Source of the DNA: an uncultured Blastococcus sp.
GTDB lineage: Bacteria; Actinomycetota; Actinomycetes; Mycobacteriales; Antricoccaceae
Direction: 5' to 3'
NCBI GenBank assembly: GCA_946221975.1
Contig: CAMIGT010000059.1
Location: forward strand, 1 to 7,164
Length of the DNA stretch: 7,164 bases
Of this stretch, positions 5,219 through 7,164 are shown one piece after another. A program made the translations under genes and the position numbers. The notes beneath the pieces were generated by a model, which saw only the letters and a list, made by a program, of their open reading frames with translations, ran no database searches and was not told the origin of the DNA. Numbering within the stretch: position 1 is the first letter of the stretch; the number at the start of each line of letters is the position of its first letter.

Positions 5219-6442
5219 ATGACCCTGACCCTCGGTGACAAGCAGGATTTCGCGCTTGTCGGCGGCCGCGTCCTGACGATGGCTGGCGACGAGTACGACG
5301 ACGGCGTCGTTGTCGTACGTGACGGAAAGGTCAGCGCGGTCGGTCCGCGCAAGAAGGTGCGGATTCCGCGGTCGGTCGAGCAGATCGACGTGAGTGGCAA
5401 ATGGGTCGCTCCGGGTTTCGTCGAGGCGCACGCGCATCTCGGCCTACACGAGGAGGGGGAGGGCTGGGCCGGCGACGACACCAACGAGATGACCGACCCC
5501 AACGGTGCGCGACTGCGCGCGCTGGACGCGATCAACCCGGACGACCAGGGATTCCGCGACGCACTCGCCGGCGGTGTGACCACCGCGGTGGTCAAGCCTG
5601 GTTCGGGCAACCCCATCGGCGGGCAGACCGTGGCGATGAAGGTGTGGGGTCGCATCGTCGACGAGATGGTGATCAAGAACCCGTGCTCGGTCAAGAGCGC
5701 GCTCGGCGAGAATCCCAAGCGGGTGTACGGCGAGAAGAAGACGCTGCCCTCGACCCGGCTCGGCGTCACCGCCGTCATCCGCGACGCGCTGACCTCCGCG
5801 CGCGAGTACGCCGAGGCGCGCTCCGAGAAGGACAGCACCGAGAAGTACGACGCCAGCAAGGAAATCCTGGCCAAGGTGCTCGCCGGCGAGGTGCCGTGGT
5901 GTCAGCACACGCATCGGGTCGACGACATCGCGACCGCGATCCGGCTGGCTGACGAGTTCGGCTACCGGCTGGTGATCAACCACGGAACCGAAGCGCACCT
6001 GATCGCCTCGCACATCGCCGATCGCGATATCCCGGTCGTCATCGGGCCGCTGTTTACCTCGCGCTCCAAGGTCGAGGTCCGGCGCCGGTCGCTGGAAAAC
6101 CCGGGGCATCTCGCGCGGGCCGGCGTCAAGGTCGCGATCACGACCGACCATCCGGTGGTGCCGATCGACTTCCTGATCTACCAGGTCGCGCTGTCGGTCA
6201 AGGAAGGCCTGCCGCGCGAGGAGGCACTGAAGACGATCACGATCAACCCGGCCGAGATGCTCGACCTCGACGACCGCGTCGGCTCGCTCGCCAAAGGCAA
6301 GGACGCCGACATTGCCGTCTGGGACGGCGATCCGCTCGATGTCACCTCCCGGTGCCTGCAGACGTTCATCGACGGACGGCTGGTCTATGAGTACGTCGAC
6401 GGTGAGCGGCGTACGGCGCAGCCCTTCGAGAACGCCTCCTGA
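5219..6442 (+). CDS. Metal-dependent amidohydrolase (imidazolonepropionase-like group), substrate unknown
   Basis: A 407-residue cytoplasmic hydrolase of the amidohydrolase superfamily (COG1228-like). The N- and C-terminal beta-sandwich parts frame a TIM barrel: ALVGGRVLT and VAPGFVEAHAHLG at the front, and VGSLAKGKDADIAVWDGDPL (354-373) then FIDGRLVYEYVDG at the back. Probable metal and catalytic residues are H71 and H73 of the strand-1 HxH, a histidine in QHTHR (H230 or H232), one in NHGTEAH (H255 or H260), and D310 in TTDHP. No obvious carboxylated lysine is visible at the strand-4 position, as in the imidazolonepropionase-type enzymes. A glycine-rich block, VVKPGSGNPIGGQTVAMK (124-141), looks characteristic of a subfamily of uncharacterised amidohydrolases. 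The start ATG has AAAGGA 5 nt upstream, the best ribosome site in the window. Length is normal for the family. It is 25 bp after argA and 10 bp before the methyltransferase, consistent with co-transcription. Possible substrates include cyclic amides, acylated amino acids and peptides; none can be chosen. Confidence 0.88.
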   Translation: MTLTLGDKQDFALVGGRVLTMAGDEYDDGVVVVRDGKVSAVGPRKKVRIPRSVEQIDVSGKWVAPGFVEAHAHLGLHEEGEGWAGDDTNEMTDPNGARLRALDAINPDDQGFRDALAGGVTTAVVKPGSGNPIGGQTVAMKVWGRIVDEMVIKNPCSVKSALGENPKRVYGEKKTLPSTRLGVTAVIRDALTSAREYAEARSEKDSTEKYDASKEILAKVLAGEVPWCQHTHRVDDIATAIRLADEFGYRLVINHGTEAHLIASHIADRDIPVVIGPLFTSRSKVEVRRRSLENPGHLARAGVKVAITTDHPVVPIDFLIYQVALSVKEGLPREEALKTITINPAEMLDLDDRVGSLAKGKDADIAVWDGDPLDVTSRCLQTFIDGRLVYEYVDGERRTAQPFENAS

Positions 6443-6452
6443 CGGGGTCACG

Positions 6453-7164
6453 GTGACCGAGTGCGAAGCGAACGTCAGCGAGCAGCAGTGGCGAGACCGG
6501 TTCCGGTTGAGCTTCGGCGGGTCGGCGGTCGAGTACGACCGGGTGCGGCCGAGCTTTCCGGTCGAGGCCCTCGACTGGATCGTTCCGGAGGGTGCCCGCG
6601 ATGCCGTCGACGTCGGGGCGGGAACGGGAAAGTTCACCCGGTTGCTCGCCGAGTATGGGCTGCGGGTGAGCGCGGTCGAGCCGGACGCCGGGATGCTCGC
6701 CCAGCTTCACGCCGTGCTGCCGAAAGTGCCGGTGTGGCAGGGATCTGGCGAGCACATACCGCTGCCGGACGCTTCGGCGGACCTGGTCACGTTTGCTCAG
6801 GCGTGGCACTGGGTGGATCCGGTCGCCGGATCACTGGAGGTCGCCCGGGTGCTGCGACCCGGCGGCCGGATCGTGATGATCTGGAACCAGGAAGCCACGT
6901 ATGCCGCCGAGTGGATGGTGCAGGCGCAGCGAGTGGAGTCGCCCGGATGGGCGGATGCGAGTCACTCAGCCGACGAGCTTCCCACGCTGCACGAGCCGTT
7001 TGGGCAGGTGGAGTTCCGGCGCTTCGACTGGACGGAGCGGTTGTCGAAGCAGGACTACATCGACCGAGTCTTCACCCATAGCGCCTATCTCACGCTCGAT
7101 GACGACACCCAGGCCAGCGAACGGGAGTGGATGACGCACGTCCTCGCGACGCATCCGGACGTGG
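6453..7164 (+). CDS. Class I SAM-dependent methyltransferase, C-terminus cut by window edge
   Basis: The frame is open from GTG 6453 to the right edge, giving 237 codons plus one base; relatives are commonly around 250-270 residues, so little is missing. It has a Rossmann-like methyltransferase fold of the Methyltransf_11 type. Motif I is AVDVGAGTGKFTRLL (51-65), the acidic residue ending strand 2 is E76 in AVEPD, and the motif II/III regions show SADLVTFAQAWHWVDP (108-123) and VLRPGGRIVMIWN (133-145). The AQAWHW element is typical of a large set of small-molecule methyltransferases of unknown substrate in actinomycetes. The GTG lies 10 bp after the amidohydrolase stop with a weak GGGG 5 nt before it, which suggests translational coupling. 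A methyl acceptor cannot be deduced. Confidence 0.88.
   Translation, partial: MTECEANVSEQQWRDRFRLSFGGSAVEYDRVRPSFPVEALDWIVPEGARDAVDVGAGTGKFTRLLAEYGLRVSAVEPDAGMLAQLHAVLPKVPVWQGSGEHIPLPDASADLVTFAQAWHWVDPVAGSLEVARVLRPGGRIVMIWNQEATYAAEWMVQAQRVESPGWADASHSADELPTLHEPFGQVEFRRFDWTERLSKQDYIDRVFTHSAYLTLDDDTQASEREWMTHVLATHPDV

Noticed and set aside
4987..6637. Two long minus-strand open frames (295 and 397 codons) opposite argA, the amidohydrolase and the methyltransferase
   Set aside because: They cross three well-supported genes, have biased S/R/P-rich or V/D/R-rich composition, and show no domain motifs. They are shadows of high GC content.

Overview
The window looks like a chromosomal segment of a high-GC actinomycete. 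Base composition and codon use are GC-rich throughout. The short-type N-acetylglutamate synthase closely resembles the mycobacterial ArgA (Rv2747 type), the helicase-like protein resembles actinobacterial HelR, and several starts look leaderless in the actinobacterial manner. The genus cannot be resolved from the sequence alone. No rRNA, tRNA, CRISPR array, insertion sequence or phage gene was seen.

Left part, minus strand (1-3876). The N-terminal 574 codons of a HelR-type RNA polymerase recycling ATPase run off the left edge. Its upstream region carries a near-perfect copy of the rifamycin-associated element (RAE), the inverted-repeat sequence known upstream of rifamycin resistance genes. 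This pairing is the main result: a likely rifamycin-inducible RNA polymerase protection gene. Upstream of helR, on the same strand, are a GNAT acetyltransferase of unknown substrate and then a MatC/SLC13-type anion (probably dicarboxylate) permease. The permease and acetyltransferase may form a two-gene unit, although the acetyltransferase also has its own candidate leaderless promoter.

Middle, 3877-3985. This 109-bp divergent promoter region has back-to-back promoter candidates whose -35 boxes overlap, beside a 7-bp direct repeat with an 11-bp period.

Right part, plus strand (3986-7164). Four closely spaced genes read rightwards: an orphan membrane protein with five predicted spans, a short-type N-acetylglutamate synthase (argA), a metal-dependent amidohydrolase of unresolved substrate, and a class I SAM-dependent methyltransferase cut by the right edge. 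The gaps are 32, 25 and 10 bp, consistent with an operon, and a candidate internal leaderless promoter lies directly before argA. The only clear metabolic assignment is ArgA, the first step of arginine synthesis. No other arginine gene is visible here, so argA stands apart from any arg cluster within this window.
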